From: Gnetum montanum
Taxonomy: Eukaryota > Streptophyta > Gnetopsida > Gnetales > Gnetaceae
Reading direction: 5' to 3'
Assembly (NCBI GenBank): GCA_015680685.1
Contig: MNCI01005256.1
Location: 3,673 to 27,832 of the forward strand
Length of the DNA stretch: 24,160 nucleotides
Positions 9,755 through 19,148 of this stretch are shown here, in pieces. Numbering within the stretch: position 1 is the stretch's first letter; the number at the start of each line of letters is the position of its first letter. The notes under the pieces were generated by a model that saw only the letters and a program-made list of their open reading frames with translations, was not told where the DNA came from and made no database searches. Made by a program: the position numbers and the translations under genes.

Positions 9755-9840
9755 TTTTTATAGACGCGATATCACATACCCACTAGCGTAAACCTGATAT
9801 CGCGTTGGACCTGTTACTGGGTACTTGACATCGCATCCCT
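9755..9840 (-). promoter_or_regulatory. U3-like internal promoter candidate upstream of ORF2
   Basis: On the minus strand two GATATC cores (9801-9796 in CGCGATATCAGG, 9773-9768 in GATATCGCG) and a weaker GCGATGTC copy are followed by TCTATAAAAA (TATA at 9762-9755) and a TATATATA stretch. The LTR U3 regions of D, E and F have the same order: GCGATATCGC units, then a TATA box. The arrangement suggests that ORF2 had its own promoter, or that an LTR fragment lies inside the element. Confidence 0.4.
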
Positions 9841-11687
9841 TTTGAAATAAGGTACATGGAAAAATTGATAAATTTTCGAATTTCCAAGGCCAAAAATGAA
9901 GGATTTAAGGTTTATTTGAAAAATCTAGGGTAACATTGAAGAGACTTGAAGGCACCAAAAGTGCAATGAAGTGGAATTTTACAATGAAGTTCGTGAATAG
10001 GGTGAGGAAAAAGGACATGTAATGGTGCACAAGAATGTTTGAATTAAAATGATGATAAAGAAAAGGAGAACTTTAGCAATGTAGTACTCAGAAGGTATAA
10101 GATGATGTCATGATGTGCAATGAGTGCAAATTACAAAAGCTACGCAAGTGGGTCCTCCCCAAAGCAGGTTCCTACCTATCATGCCCTTACGTAACCACAC
10201 CTAAAAATGTCTGTAGGCACTAAAAAGGTTAAATGTAATCGACACCCATTCCACAAAACACACACATATAGATACCATCGTGATGAGGTATGAATTCTTT
10301 ACTACACAAGACACAAGTTAAAAATACATGAACAACGAGATGAGACGAATCATAGAAGGGATTACAGAGATCAGGACATGAGGTAACATACCCTAGGCAC
10401 AATGAATCCTGAGTGTAGGGTGTGATTAATGTGTAATTAGCCCATTTCTCCAAGATCAAAACCAAGTCCATGCCTCTAATTAGTGACATTGCATTGTTTC
10501 ATCCAATGATGGATAACCATAAGAGCACCATGACAGCAAGGCGTATGATCACTTAGGCATTTTTTCTAAGGGAAGAATGATTTGGAATTTCTTTATGGCA
10601 CGTTCTTCTTTGGTCTTTTCTTTGATGTTTTCTTTTCTTTTCTTCTTTTCTTCTTCTAGTCGCTTTGGCACTTTGTCCTTTCCAACAGTGAATCGGAGAA
10701 GCCACCAACCTTCAGGCATGGGTGCATGTCTTTTGAGTGGGACCCCAAAAATAGCATTGAGTTTCTTTATTGAGTGCCTTTATTACTCTTACTTCCATTT
10801 TTCATTAGATCTACAAGGACCTTAGTACAACCAGGCTACATGATAGCACCTACAAATGTCACCAAAGAGAATCCACAAGTCCCCTTAATGTCACACCTTG
10901 GCCATTCCCTCTTAGTCCATCATTTTTCACTATGGGCATAATGAGCACAAAATTACTTTAAGTTGTAATGGTGAAAAGAGTATTATCATACCCAGAGTAG
11001 AACCTCTTATTAATAGAATGGGTGGGTGGATGTTGTGGGCTCACTATCCAAATAATTAGTCACCTGAGACTTGATAGCATAGAAAAACACCTCAATCAAC
11101 AAGTCACATGAGTATTTTATTCACCAATGAGACTACCCTCAAAAAGATAAAACAACAAATTTGAAATGAAAAACTGGAAAACAAAAAAATTGTAAAATCA
11201 AAGAAAAGAAAAAACAATTACTAATTCTACTTGTTAGAATGGAGGATATCCCCCATAACTAAAATTTTGAGCATGGCTAAAATTAATATATAGAAAATGT
11301 GGATCCATGCATGTGGAAAATATTGGAGTCTGGTCACATCCAAACCACTGGGTGTCTTTCAATGTGGTGGTTGGAATGTACCCAACTTAGGGTTCACACA
11401 CTTGATTAAATTTGCCATAGTGGGGAAAATTATAAGATGTGGTCATGTGATAAGGAGTTGACCCACTATGGCACCCGTGACCGTAAGATGGTATGCAAAG
11501 ATCAATATGTCTCCCTTTTTGGTTATATTCATTGGGCTGCATGGTTGTTGGAGTGTTGATTGGTGGTCCTAATAAGGTAACAGGAGGCGTTGAGTTCGAG
11601 GGAGAAGATGCATCACAGCACTGGACTTGTGTTGAGTTGGTGGATGTAGTGGTTTTAGAACCGTGCTGTCTCTTTCTACGGTCATGC
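9841..11687 (-). other. Element D spacer between gag and ORF2, no pol
   Basis: In most LTR retrotransposons this position holds protease, reverse transcriptase, RNase H and integrase. Here the longest minus-strand frames are under 90 codons and show none of their motifs. The DNA is AT-rich with A-rich runs around 11150-11210. One Lys/Glu-rich frame at 10785-10549 is listed separately. Confidence 0.6.
10549..10785 (-). other. Lys/Glu-rich open frame in the element D spacer
   Basis: On the minus strand a frame open for about 78 codons ends at TGA 10551-10549. It includes GVPLKRHAPMPEGWWLLRF, then a strongly charged helix-like run (RLEEEKKKRKENIKEKTKEE), then IILPLEKMPK. Its first ATG is internal (the M of MPEG), so it would be an exon or a fragment. 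The charged run is the reverse of a CT-rich tract (10610-10660), and low complexity alone could keep it open. Confidence 0.2.
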
Positions 11688-13568
11688 CTAAAGAAGGGAT
11701 GCTTTTGACATTATGGGAGGACCTCCACTACTATTGATAGTAGCAGCACAAGTAATGTTCGTGGGTTGGTGCTGTGGTGCAAAACCTTCTGGCATAACTA
11801 GTGGCGATGTAGAAAGAAGTGAATGATTAGAATATTGAGGGTGAGGAGAAGTGTAAGGAACATGAGGTGATGATATTGTTTGAGAGGACATGGGTTGATA
11901 GTACTCAGGAGAATGATAACAATGTGGTGAAATAGAGGATGTTGACATAGCTGGGGAAAGAGGATGCTGAACATAATAAGCGCTTGGTTTCGGATGGTGT
12001 GAATGGTATGACCAGTTTGACAATAGCCTCCCCCATGATTGGGGGTTTTTCCACTGTGGTTGAATACGGTATTTTTGTATGAAACCTAGATGTAACATTC
12101 CTCCCCAACGCTCATGTAAATGTGACAAGATTGGACATTGGCCTTTGGCGTGATTGTACAGGAAAACGTCAAATTAATACATATGATTTGTAGTTGAGCT
12201 CCTATCCTTATTTCCTTCAACCCTTCTTTCTAATTGTCAAGTGGTGTTCGGTCCTATTTCTTGGTTTGGCATGGTTCCACCTCTAATAATGTTGGCATAT
12301 TCTCTGCATTTTTCATGTACCCATTCCGTCATCTTATTGATCTTTGCCTTAATTTCATCTAGTGATTGTAGTATTGGCAAAGATGGAGATTCCACCTTCT
12401 TGAGGTGAGTTGATTTCTCCTCTTCATGATCATGGACCTTTACTATTTTGAGATTTTGATCCTGTTGGGATCTTTTAACATTCTCCCATTTAGCTATTTC
12501 TCCTTCTTCTTTTGCTACCCACTTGATAAGCTCTTGGAATTGGTGGGTTCATAGCTCATATAGTTTTCTTAGGGCATACACCCCTAGGGTCTCCCTTGTT
12601 TCATTATGAAGCCCATCCATGATGTGATACATTAGCCTTTCCTCGAAGAACCCATGGCCTAGGCAATTGTTTAACAACGAATGGTATCTTTCTAAGGTCA
12701 TGTCCAAGGGTTCATGTTGCCCTTGTTTCCACTCTTGGATTTGTCTCCTCAAGGCTGACACTCTTGCATAGGTTTGATATCTTTCAATGAAGAGTTCTAC
12801 CATTGTTGGCCAACTACAAATTGATTTTAGCTTTAAGGACTTGTACCATACTTTTGCTTGGCCAACGAGTATCATAGGAAAGAGCTTAAGTTTTTGCCAC
12901 CCATTATCAATATTGTTCCATGCATAGGCATTGTAGAGGGCTTATAAATGATGTTGTGGATCTAAATCATAGCCTCCTGAAAACTTGGAAAAGTTATTTA
13001 AATCAAGCCTGGGTAGACGAGTTTCCTTGCGATGCCTGCAAGATATTTGAACAACCTCTTGTATATGCATTAGGCTCTTAGTGGCTAGCAGGGGTTCATC
13101 GTCACTAGGTAGGTTATGAATTTTTGAGTTGGGACGATGTTTTCTTCATTCATGTTGGCGTTCTTGACATTGCCCGTGGGCTCAACTTTTATTTCTACAC
13201 CAACCCCTTGAGAGATGGTCATCCATGTCATGACCTAACATCAAAGGAGTAGAGGAAGAGAAAGAACTGGAAGACTCGTCATGACTTTTGTAAGTCTCCC
13301 AATCATCCTTGGATAAATTCTTGTTAACCATTGAGAAGGTCCTAGGCCTTAAGAGCCCCCTTGTTCTATGGGATGTCCCATCCTCACTAGAGGTGTCAGA
13401 GTTGGATGACAAGAGTCCTTGAGTACCATTAGGGTGTTCATGAACATAGGAGACCCTTGCATAAGATGGAGTACTCCAAACTTCATTTTCATTATCATAT
13501 ATTTCGTTGGTTCTCCAATGAATTACCTCGCTAGTTGTTGCGTTATCATAGTTTTGTGAGAGAGACAT
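11688..13568 (-). pseudogene. gag: Gag polyprotein of element D, decayed
   Basis: One reading frame of 627 codons runs from ATG at 13568 to TAG at 11690-11688, interrupted by at least six stops (for example 13184-13182, 13148-13146, 12551-12549). The N-terminal part (residues 1-128) is Ser-rich. A retrotransposon Gag core of the Retrotrans_gag type (PF03732) spans about residues 185-340: FSGGYDLDP, ALYNAYAWNN, GQAKVWYKSL, then SWPTMVELFIERY. Near residue 473, HAKGQCP looks like the second half of a CCHC zinc knuckle whose first two cysteines are absent. The C-terminal tail (about residues 485-620) is rich in Pro, Ser, His and Tyr. Gag forms the particle and binds the element RNA. Start choice: first ATG after the primer site, about 115 bp downstream. 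Confidence 0.8.
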
Positions 13569-13681
13569 TGTTGTGAATTATGTGTGACTTATTTGCAATT
13601 ACTTTCTGTCTAAAAGATATATCGTCAATTCTTCATTACAGTGATCTTGGATGATGTAACTAATCTAAATAATTAGCATCG

Positions 13682-13699
13682 TCCCTGGCAATGGCGCCA
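13682..13699 (-). promoter_or_regulatory. Primer binding site of element D (tRNA-Asp type)
   Basis: The plus-strand bases TCCCTGGCAATGGCGCCA, one base from the 5' LTR, match the 3' end of plant tRNA-Asp(GTC) at 16 of 18 positions, both differences being C to T on this strand. Athila and Tat-type Ty3/gypsy elements often use this primer. Confidence 0.85.
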
Positions 13700-13700
13700 A

Positions 13701-14567
13701 TGATGAGTGGCTAGGTACCCCTACACTCAACCATACGAATACGAGCGTGTACGCACGATCTGGTTGAACTCTGCAAATGAACTAGTTGTGGTATCTAGAT
13801 AGTTACACGTTGATCACAGTTTGTTGTCTTTCCACCTAGACTAGTGTTTGCTTTGTCACGTATGGTTTAGTCCAGAGTGAGGTGAATGATAGGATCCTAA
13901 ACTAATGCTACTCCTAGAGACAATGGGGAACAATCTTAATTAAGTTAATGGACGATGGAAAATGAAATCTATGCTAACCCTAAGTGTCATGAGCATCCAT
14001 GTTTAATCATCCATATGCATCTTGGACCTCATTTACTACTTCTGGGATTACCAAGTGCACATTACTTAAGCACTCCTAGATACGCTACTGGGTTACCAAG
14101 TAGTTACACTTAAATGTTTGTGATTAAGTCGTACTCATTTCACGTTAATCAACAGGAAGTGTAAATGATAATAAAGGAAATATTAACTAAAAGAACAATG
14201 ATAAATAATTAACAATTAAAGTAATTAAAAGCTAAGTCAATGCTGCACTGATGGAGTAATCTCAATCTTTATTGCCGATCATGGACGTGTCCAAGTACGT
14301 CACACTTGAACAAAGGTTCTGTACAATTACAATCATCACATTGCGGGCATGCACTTGGGAAAAAACTGAAACTAACTGAAAACTGACAAAAAGTCTCTAC
14401 CTTAAGACTTACCAATGATTCCCCCCTTCCTATGTGCCTGAATGTTGTATTTATAGGCCTACATAGAAATCATGATATTGTGTATCCAATATCGTTATCC
14501 AGGTTGCGATATCGTGTACCCGATATCGAGGATCCAATATCGGGACCTGGCAAACCACGATTCATCA
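13701..14567 (-). mobile_element. 5' LTR of element D
   Basis: 867 bp, from TGATGAG to TTCATCA, followed on the transcript side by the primer site. On the minus strand it holds GATATC-type near-palindromes in U3 (for example 14522-14527, 14508-14513), TATAAATA at 14455-14448, and two CTTGGTAAYCC-type units at about 14105-14040. Confidence 0.9.
14448..14455 (-). promoter_or_regulatory. TATA box of element D 5' LTR
   Basis: TATAAATA on the minus strand, about 18 bp downstream of the last GATATC-type unit. Confidence 0.65.
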
Positions 14568-14571
14568 GTCA

Positions 14572-15504
14572 TGATGTATGCAGGGCAGTGATGTCATAGA
14601 TACAATATTGTGGCCTATAACAAAAAGGTTTTATCAACTAGACTTTATGAATTTTGATGGGATGCAATATCGCATGGGCCACGATATCGCATACGCGATA
14701 TCGCGTCCGCCAAGATATGGCATCCCACACGATATCGCATCTTCCCCCGCAATATCACATACGCGATATCGCGGTGCATCGTCAAATCTATAAATAAGAG
14801 GCGGCTCTCCCTTGTTTCTCATTCTAGGCCTAGACCGTAGTGAAACTCTGGTAGTTTGATCCCTCCAGTGATAGAATATTTTCCATGTGCCCGCAGTAGG
14901 AGCCCCAAAGTGAACGGATCTTTATTCAAGCAAATATTGTACCTGAACACATGTTTGTGTACGGCAATAAAGACGAACTTCTTGGATAAACCTTGCAGTG
15001 CATGGAATAGGGTAAATAGGACTTTATTTACTGTTTATCATTTAAATACTTTATTAGTAATTAATTCTCTCTCAACCCTTCTCTCCTAGTTAAGTGCCTC
15101 AGTACGATTGCTTCAAGCACGTGCGTTACGCTTGGTGATCTCAGCAACGATTAGCGTTTGGTAACCAAGGTTGCATTGGTTCAGGGTGTGAACGGTAAGT
15201 GAGAACGGATGCTGACGCTAGGTTAATTCAGACTTAGTTAGTTAGTTAAAGTTAGTAATTAGTCTCTTCACCCTTCACCTTATCAGCATAGGAGATAAAA
15301 CCGAAAAGACATAAAAATCATATACCTCAGACTTACTTAACCATACAACCATGACAACTACAAGTAAGTCTGGGAAGACAACGAATAATTAACCTTAAGT
15401 GTTCCATAAGGTGTGTAAGCACTTAGTTTGCAGAGTTCGACCAGATCGCGTGTGCTACGCTCGTATTCGTATGGTTGAGTGTAGGTGTACCTTGCCACTC
15501 ATCA
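14572..15504 (+). mobile_element. LTR E: plus-strand LTR, head to head with element D
   Basis: It starts TGATGT (one change from the family terminus) and ends CACTCATCA. The right end shows the family's reversed terminal block (CGTATTCGTATGGTTGAGTG). Its U3 is packed with GATATCGC units (about 14685-14770), then TATAAATA at 14789-14796, an AATAAAG at about 14964, and CTTGGTGATC / TTTGGTAACC units at about 15129-15165. Neither a primer site on the right nor a polypurine tract on the left is visible, so it may be a solo or truncated LTR. Open frames within it are spurious. Confidence 0.75.
14789..14796 (+). promoter_or_regulatory. TATA box of LTR E
   Basis: TATAAATA 18 bp after a perfect CGCGATATCGCG unit. 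Confidence 0.65.
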
Positions 15505-17400
15505 ACTTTTGTGTGTCACATTGGGGGAATGCCTTAGAATGGCAAAATTTGAAAAAGAACCGATCCATAAGATTTGACATGGTTTTACAGTTAGTTGTCA
15601 ACTTGACACTAACCTTTTTTTATAAGCTCATTATTTGATATTATTTCCTGGAACTTTTGTTTGAAATAAAAGCCACTCCAAGTGTTCCTCTAATTTATTT
15701 ATTGTATAGTTTACCTACTTTGGTAACATTCCACATTCATCTAAATAGTCACATTGCTTTTTATGTACTACCCAATATCCCTCATTGTTAACCTAAAACT
15801 ATTTGAGTATATGTACTCAAAAACACATAGCCAACATGATACTTTTGTAAAATTTAAGTATATTAGTTCATCATAATTGCCATAACGTGTATCTCACAAG
15901 ACCACTTGGATTTGAATATACAATTTGCAAACCACAAACTATATGCTTTATCCAAGCAAACAATGCCTCATCACAATAGTTTGACATAACTATTAGTTAA
16001 AACCCTCACTTTGAAATATATATAAAATAAAATTATGATACTAAAAAACATCTTTTAGATAATGTTTTTGTATTTAGTTTTAAAAAAGCAATATCATGTA
16101 TCTACAATGATACACTTGACATTTGTTTTTGAAACCGAAAAAACAAACATAAATGTAACATATGTTTTTTTAAGAAAAATTTTCTTCCTACGGTACCGAA
16201 AGTTAAACTTTAACTTCCCTTCCTTGTACGACCACCTTACTGTGCCTAAACAGTCAACTAAATTCAAATTATCGTTGTATGTTCCACACAAAATCTGCAA
16301 ACCTTAAAGCAACCGATCCATTCCATAAAATGCTTTCAACTTTTTTTTTCCTCCGTTTGGGGACATTTGTAGCGTGCAGATCACAGCAACTCAGCACGCT
16401 GTATAGAGTTTGCTAGTATGATTGGAAACACCTGCTTAAGGTAGCTACCATGGAACCACTAACAAGATACCTTACCTAAATGTGTTCATAAGAATCTACG
16501 TTCCCACTCCCTTTCAAATCCTGTCGTATTTCCCATAACAAACCTTCAACATCATCTTCTTTTCAACGATATGATTTAAGCATATGCTGGATCGCTGCTT
16601 TTTATAATGATTTAAGCATCTATATCGAAGGTTTCATGGTGTGAAATTTTTAGTTAAAAAAGTAAAAACAGAAGATGTCTTATTTCTGATTTTGAAACTG
16701 AAATTGAAATTTTTTTCTTGTTGTTTTGAAGGATAAGGGCAGGGAACTTTGAGTTTTTGTTACGATTTGTTCTTATTTCTGATTAATATGTTTTCCTATA
16801 CTAAAAGGGAGATTCTTTAGGATTGATTACAAGGATGAAAACCTGAAATATGTTAAGCTTTTTCTTTTAAAAGAAAAAGAAGGCATGGTCCCAAAAATTT
16901 GAATAATAATATTAAAAAAAATTACAAGTCAATGTTATCCATAGAAATTAAGGGTTCTATGGTGGTGGGGTCACAATGAATTCATTGTTTTGTTAAGCAA
17001 GAATCATACTTGATGCATCATTTTCGGTTATATGTCTTAGAGTCTCTCATTAAATGCATCGTGTTGGAAATGTTTCTTTGGATCTCTCATTAAGGTGTGC
17101 ATTTGGACATCATGCTGAGTAACTTGGCTTCCATGGCACTCACAGAAGAATAATTTTAACTTGCCGAGGGGTGCTAGAGTCATTTTCTCGTTTCCTATTT
17201 GCATAATTATAAGTTCTCATATCTTTTCACCAAAGGTGGGTGGAACAGTATGCGGCCTTTTACTGAACTTTTGCATAATTCCAAGGATAGCTTGCCTACT
17301 CGCGCAAAATATAATTAAAGTATTAAACTAAAAAGAACAGAAAATGGTCTGCCTCAAACATTCAACTACGGGCTGGGATTTTTGATTTATGTCTTTATGA
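15505..17400. other. AT-rich intergenic DNA
   Basis: No gene, RNA or known repeat is recognisable. Homopolymer A and T runs are frequent, and short open frames are compositionally unconvincing. A perfect 22-bp palindrome of TTTTTCTTTT and its complement lies at 16858-16879. Confidence 0.5.
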
Positions 17401-18924
17401 AAAGCAGGAATCGCTTTGTTTAAAGTAACGAAAACAATATCTGTAACAAGGGGCCCATTGGATGCCCATCCAAATCCAATCATTCGGTCTATGCAGAATT
17501 TTGCAGAAGCACGAAGCAAATTTGTATTGGCAATACCAGCATCATACGAGAATCCATCTGAGGGAAAAATCAAAAGCGAAAATTCGACAGTAAATCGCTG
17601 ACTATAGCTCGTTCTTGTCACGGTGAATTGTGATGATTCCGTTTTCTGTACGTGCCGCTCGTGGTCTGTGGTCTCAGGCTTTCTGCTCTACGTATTATTA
17701 TGATCCGCGTGATTCACAGTTTCAGGCGGTGCCGTTCGCTTTTTTTGCGTGCTTTTATTTGGCATTTTATCCGTGTCAATACAATGCGTAGCCGTTTGGT
17801 TTTTCAGTCTAAGCTTCTGTTTAATTTGCTTAAACCCTTGTATCCGTCAAACATTCCCAGATCCATCCGGGAAACGTGGAAACCCTGGTTTTTTGTACGT
17901 AAATTTGATGCTAAATGCTGCAAAATTGAATTGTATTCAGCTTTTGAAATCTTCGAACGCTAGAGCAGAGACTTTTTTGATGCATTCGATGCATCCAGCG
18001 ATTGACGGCTGGGTTATTTTTCAGATTTTGATGGCTAAACCCTGGAAACGTATTTTAGTAATTCGGAGGCAGCTTGAAAAGCCATGAAAGTCCAGGTTTG
18101 GTCCCCGGCGTGCTGGGGCGTTGAAGTTAGATGAAATGCCGTGCCAACAATGCCAAGTGCATAATGGAAATCAAATCGTTAACTGCTCCTCATTAATTAT
18201 TTGCCCTCGGTCAAACTTGGTTTGGTATTTGGACGGATTTCTTCGATTTCTTTCTTTCCGATAGTTCGGGATAACCTGCAAAAACCTAATTCACTGCACC
18301 TTTTCAATCTGTTTAAACTCGATAATGGCCGTAAATCATAAACCTCCAAATTCGTGACAAAAAATACAAGGAAATCGGATTCAGCCAGTAAATTTAATAC
18401 AATAAATATTAACGCGCAGGGAAGTTCACCGTTGAGAAAAAGTTTTTCATAGTTGTTTGTGTTTTTTCCCGTTTATCGCCACTTGCTTCAGTGTTTCTGG
18501 GTTTTAATTTAGTGTGGATTTTTTTATATTTTAAAGTGAGTTTTGTTGAAGTATTAGGAATGTTGGAAGCAAACTTTCCACATCACAGAAGGTAGAAGTC
18601 TTCCACCAAGATTAGTTATGATGCAGGGATTAAGTGAACGGTCTGTTAAGTGGAAGGTAAATACTAAATATTTTATGAACTGGCATGGAAAATAATCCAT
18701 GTCAGAGGATCGAATGATGGAGCTTGCCCGAGGCTAGTTAAAGAAAAGGTATTCTCAGAGAGGTATTGGTTGTTGCTAAAGTGGGGAGTACACAATCACA
18801 AAATCGTAGAAGGCAGAGAGCAAATTGTTCACAGGAAGCATTTGAAGTTTTGAACGGACTCGGACATTGAGACAAAGTATTGCCGCTGACAGCTCACCAA
18901 CCATTTATTTCTGCTACATAAAAC
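17401..18924 (+). promoter_or_regulatory. Probable promoter and leader region of the LRR gene
   Basis: This tract is less AT-rich than its left neighbour. It contains GGCCCA at about 17452 (complement of the plant site II core TGGGCC) and pyrimidine-rich leader-like DNA from about 17640. Open frames of about 60-110 codons exist on both strands, but none shows a known domain. One of these, the plus-strand frame ending at 18087, overlaps a good acceptor (TTATTTTTCAG at about 18013-18023) followed by an ATG that opens 18 codons. The most economical reading is upstream regulatory or untranslated DNA of the LRR gene. Exact transcription start is unknown. Confidence 0.3.
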
Positions 18925-19020
18925 ATGCGGTTTGGGACAAGAAGAAGACATCCAGATGCTCCTCCTTCCAAGAAGCAACCAAGCTTGCCATGCAAGGCAA
19001 GAAGAAGCAGGGGTCCCTGA
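18925..19020 (+). other. Possible upstream ORF (31 codons) of the LRR gene
   Basis: ATG at 18925 opens 31 codons, very rich in Arg, Lys and Pro (MRFGTRRRHPDAPPSKK...), ending TGA at 19018-19020, 128 bp before the LRR start codon. If the leader is unspliced, ribosomes would meet it first. If the acceptor at 19143 is used it would be spliced out. It could be chance. Confidence 0.2.
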
Positions 19021-19132
19021 AAACTTACTTAGCAGACCTCTGTGCCTCTATATTTTAGTGTTTTTCCCTTCCTTGCCCACTTAACTTATTTGATCGATTC
19101 CTCATTGTGTGATATTCAGCAGAAGATTTATT

Positions 19133-19143
19133 GGTTTCTGCAG
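19133..19143 (+). other. Candidate 3' splice site just before the LRR start codon
   Basis: GGTTTCTGCAG is a good plant acceptor that ends six bases before the ATG at 19149. With a T-rich stretch upstream, it suggests an intron in the 5' UTR. Donor not identified. Confidence 0.3.
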
Positions 19144-19148
19144 ACGGA

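Larger units (their letters stand above)
5280..14567 (-). mobile_element. Element D: complete pol-less LTR retrotransposon
   Basis: This is a complete element of about 9.2 kb on the minus strand. In transcript order it has a 5' LTR (14567-13701), a tRNA-Asp primer site (13699-13682), a decayed gag frame (13568-11688), a spacer (11687-9241), a decayed coiled-coil ORF2 (9240-6450), a 3' UTR and polypurine tract (to 6264), and a 3' LTR (6263-5280). No reverse transcriptase, integrase, RNase H or protease frame is visible anywhere, so it is non-autonomous and would need enzymes from a partner element. The flanking pentamers (GTGGT left, GTCAT right) do not form a clean target duplication. The primer site and Gag type suggest the Ty3/gypsy group, by inference. 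Confidence 0.8.

Noticed and set aside
10577-10825. Plus-strand frame with a hydrophobic Phe/Ser stretch resembling a membrane segment
   Set aside because: It is the reverse of a CT-rich tract within element D. The hydrophobicity comes from TTC/TTT/TCT low complexity.
5280-14567. Target-site duplication for element D
   Set aside because: GTGGT and GTCAT agree at only three of five bases, which is not convincing.
14578-14822. Open frames on both strands within LTR E
   Set aside because: They arise from the GATATCGC palindromic units, which read open on both strands. Not proteins.
17328-17621. 97-codon minus-strand frame
   Set aside because: It starts on a non-ATG codon, shows no known domain, and overlaps an open frame on the other strand. 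It may be promoter DNA of the LRR gene.
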